Shown piece after piece: positions 4,713-5,553 of a stretch of 5,553 bases of DNA. The position numbers and the translations under genes are program-made. Below the pieces are notes generated by a model, which worked only from the letters and a program-made list of their open reading frames with translations, was not told the DNA's origin and did no database searches. Position 1 is the stretch's first letter, and the number at the start of each line of letters is the position of its first letter. Origin of the DNA: Nitrososphaerota archaeon (lineage in GTDB: Archaea; Thermoproteota; Nitrososphaeria; Nitrososphaerales; Gagatemarchaeaceae); assembly GCA_005877225.1 (NCBI GenBank), contig VBPK01000026.1, positions 1-5,553 of the forward strand, in the 5' to 3' direction.

Positions 4713-5553
4713 TTACGCCTTCGCCTCCAGCTCTTCCATAGGCTCCCCCACGAGCTTCACGAAGATGTCCTCGAGACTATCTCTTTTCGTTCGCAGGTCA
4801 TCCCATTCCAGACCGGATTGCTGTATTGCTGCGACCGCGGCCATCACGTCCTCCTTCCGATGCAGGGACAGGCTGATCAGGTCCTTTCCGTCGAACTCAA
4901 CCGGGAGCTTCGCGCTCTTCTCCAGATACTTCGCGAGTCGTTCGCTCCCGTGCACAAGGAGACGCTCACCGGAAGAATGGTTGGTGATTATCTCAGCGGG
5001 CGTCCCCGAGGTGATTATCTTCCCCTTGTTCATGATTGCAACTCTGTCCGCGAGCTCCTCCGCCTCCTCTAGGTAGTGCGTCGTGAGCAGCACGGTCCTC
5101 CCCTCCTTCTTCAGCCCTCTGATCACTTCCCATACCGCCCGTCGCGCCTGGGGGTCCAGACCGGTGGTGGGCTCGTCGAGGAAGAGAAGTTGCGGGTCGT
5201 TCACCAGCGAGAGCGCGAGCCCCACCTTCTGTTTCTGACCGCCGGAGAGCCTGGTGAAGTACACTTCAGCCGAATCCTGGAGCAGGACTTTGGCGAGGAT
5301 TCCTTCGACGTCGGCCTTGACGCCGAACAACGCCGCATAGTACTTGACGGCCTCCCTCGGAGTGGGGTATTCGAAGAACTTGAATCCCTGAGGGATGACC
5401 CCGATCTTCTTGTGAAGGGCATAACCATCCGTCCACGGGTCAGTTCCGAGCACTCGCACGGTTCCATCATCCTGTTTCCTCAGGCCCTCGAGAATCTCGA
5501 TGGTGGTCGTCTTCCCCGCACCATTAGGTCCCAGAAGTGAGAAGACCTCCCCC
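4713..5553 (-). CDS. ABC transporter ATPase of an ABC-2 exporter (5' truncated by the window edge)
   Basis: 279 residues are visible; the frame runs off the right edge, so the true start is outside. The GTG at 5459 is internal, because the Walker A motif lies upstream of it. In order (visible numbering): Walker A GPNGAGKT (8-15), Q-loop Gln in VIPQG (55), ABC signature LSGGQ (102-106), Walker B LLFLDEP (122-128), D-loop GLDP, and switch His in TTHYLEEAEE (159). A C-terminal extension of about 90 residues, ending DSLEDIFVKLVGEP and an Ala/Glu-rich tail, is typical of the DrrA/CcmA-like ATPases that pair with ABC-2 permeases. It hydrolyses ATP on the cytoplasmic face to drive export. All catalytic residues are intact. 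Only about 20-30 residues should be missing. The permease gene follows after 3 nt. The call is secure; the substrate is unknown. Confidence 0.97.
   Translation of the reverse strand, partial: GEVFSLLGPNGAGKTTTIEILEGLRKQDDGTVRVLGTDPWTDGYALHKKIGVIPQGFKFFEYPTPREAVKYYAALFGVKADVEGILAKVLLQDSAEVYFTRLSGGQKQKVGLALSLVNDPQLLFLDEPTTGLDPQARRAVWEVIRGLKKEGRTVLLTTHYLEEAEELADRVAIMNKGKIITSGTPAEIITNHSSGERLLVHGSERLAKYLEKSAKLPVEFDGKDLISLSLHRKEDVMAAVAAIQQSGLEWDDLRTKRDSLEDIFVKLVGEPMEELEAKA

Noticed and set aside
4428..5072. Long open frame on the plus strand (214 codons)
   Set aside because: It is antisense to the clearly functional ATPase and permease genes, has Arg/Glu-rich low-complexity content, and no recognisable domain; it is a by-product of GC-rich codon use.
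5076..5540. Plus-strand open frame of 154 codons opposite the ATPase
   Set aside because: It covers the Walker A, signature and Walker B motifs of the ABC ATPase read on the other strand, so it is a shadow.
1..5553. tRNA genes, CRISPR repeats, insertion-sequence ends
   Set aside because: No tRNA cloverleaf pattern, no regularly spaced direct repeats and no transposase or terminal inverted repeats were found on reading both strands.

Overview
The window most likely comes from an archaeon with a fairly GC-rich genome. The signs are TATA-like boxes (about 28 bp before a GTG start that could be leaderless, and two ahead of the Ku-like gene), several GTG starts, purine-rich sites matching the archaeal anti-Shine-Dalgarno, a short T-run terminator, and proteins whose sequences read as archaeal. 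The lineage (for example TACK versus Euryarchaeota) cannot be fixed by eye.

Layout. (1) Positions 1-621 (+) hold the C-terminal part of a class II aminoacyl-tRNA-synthetase-type catalytic domain of the AsnRS/AspRS family, cut by the window edge. (2) Positions 709-1098 (+) hold a small single-domain cupin with its own promoter. (3) A short convergent spacer (1099-1182) holds a T-run and a strong G-quadruplex motif on the minus strand. (4) Positions 1183-3456 (-) hold a three-gene cluster transcribed in the order Ku-like protein, minimal ATP-dependent DNA ligase, stand-alone family X DNA polymerase domain. (5) Positions 3618 to the right edge (-) hold a two-gene ABC exporter: an ATPase (5' end cut by the edge) followed 3 nt later by an ABC-2 permease.

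The main result is the Ku-ligase-PolX cluster. It has the composition of a complete non-homologous end-joining (NHEJ) system: end binding (Ku), end processing or gap filling (polymerase) and sealing (ligase). Known bacterial NHEJ, and the archaeal system studied in Methanocella, use an archaeo-eukaryotic-primase (AEP) polymerase domain. Here the polymerase is from family X, the family used by eukaryotic NHEJ (Pol lambda, Pol mu, TdT). The PolX protein is reduced to palm and thumb and has Asn where the third catalytic Asp is expected, so it may be a degenerate or repurposed polymerase. The Ku assignment rests on pattern recognition supported by gene context. The ligase and PolX-fold calls rest on clear motifs.

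The 161-bp region upstream of the Ku-like gene is also dense with signals: two TATA-like boxes and a perfect 8-nt Shine-Dalgarno that fits a short overlapping reading frame rather than Ku itself.
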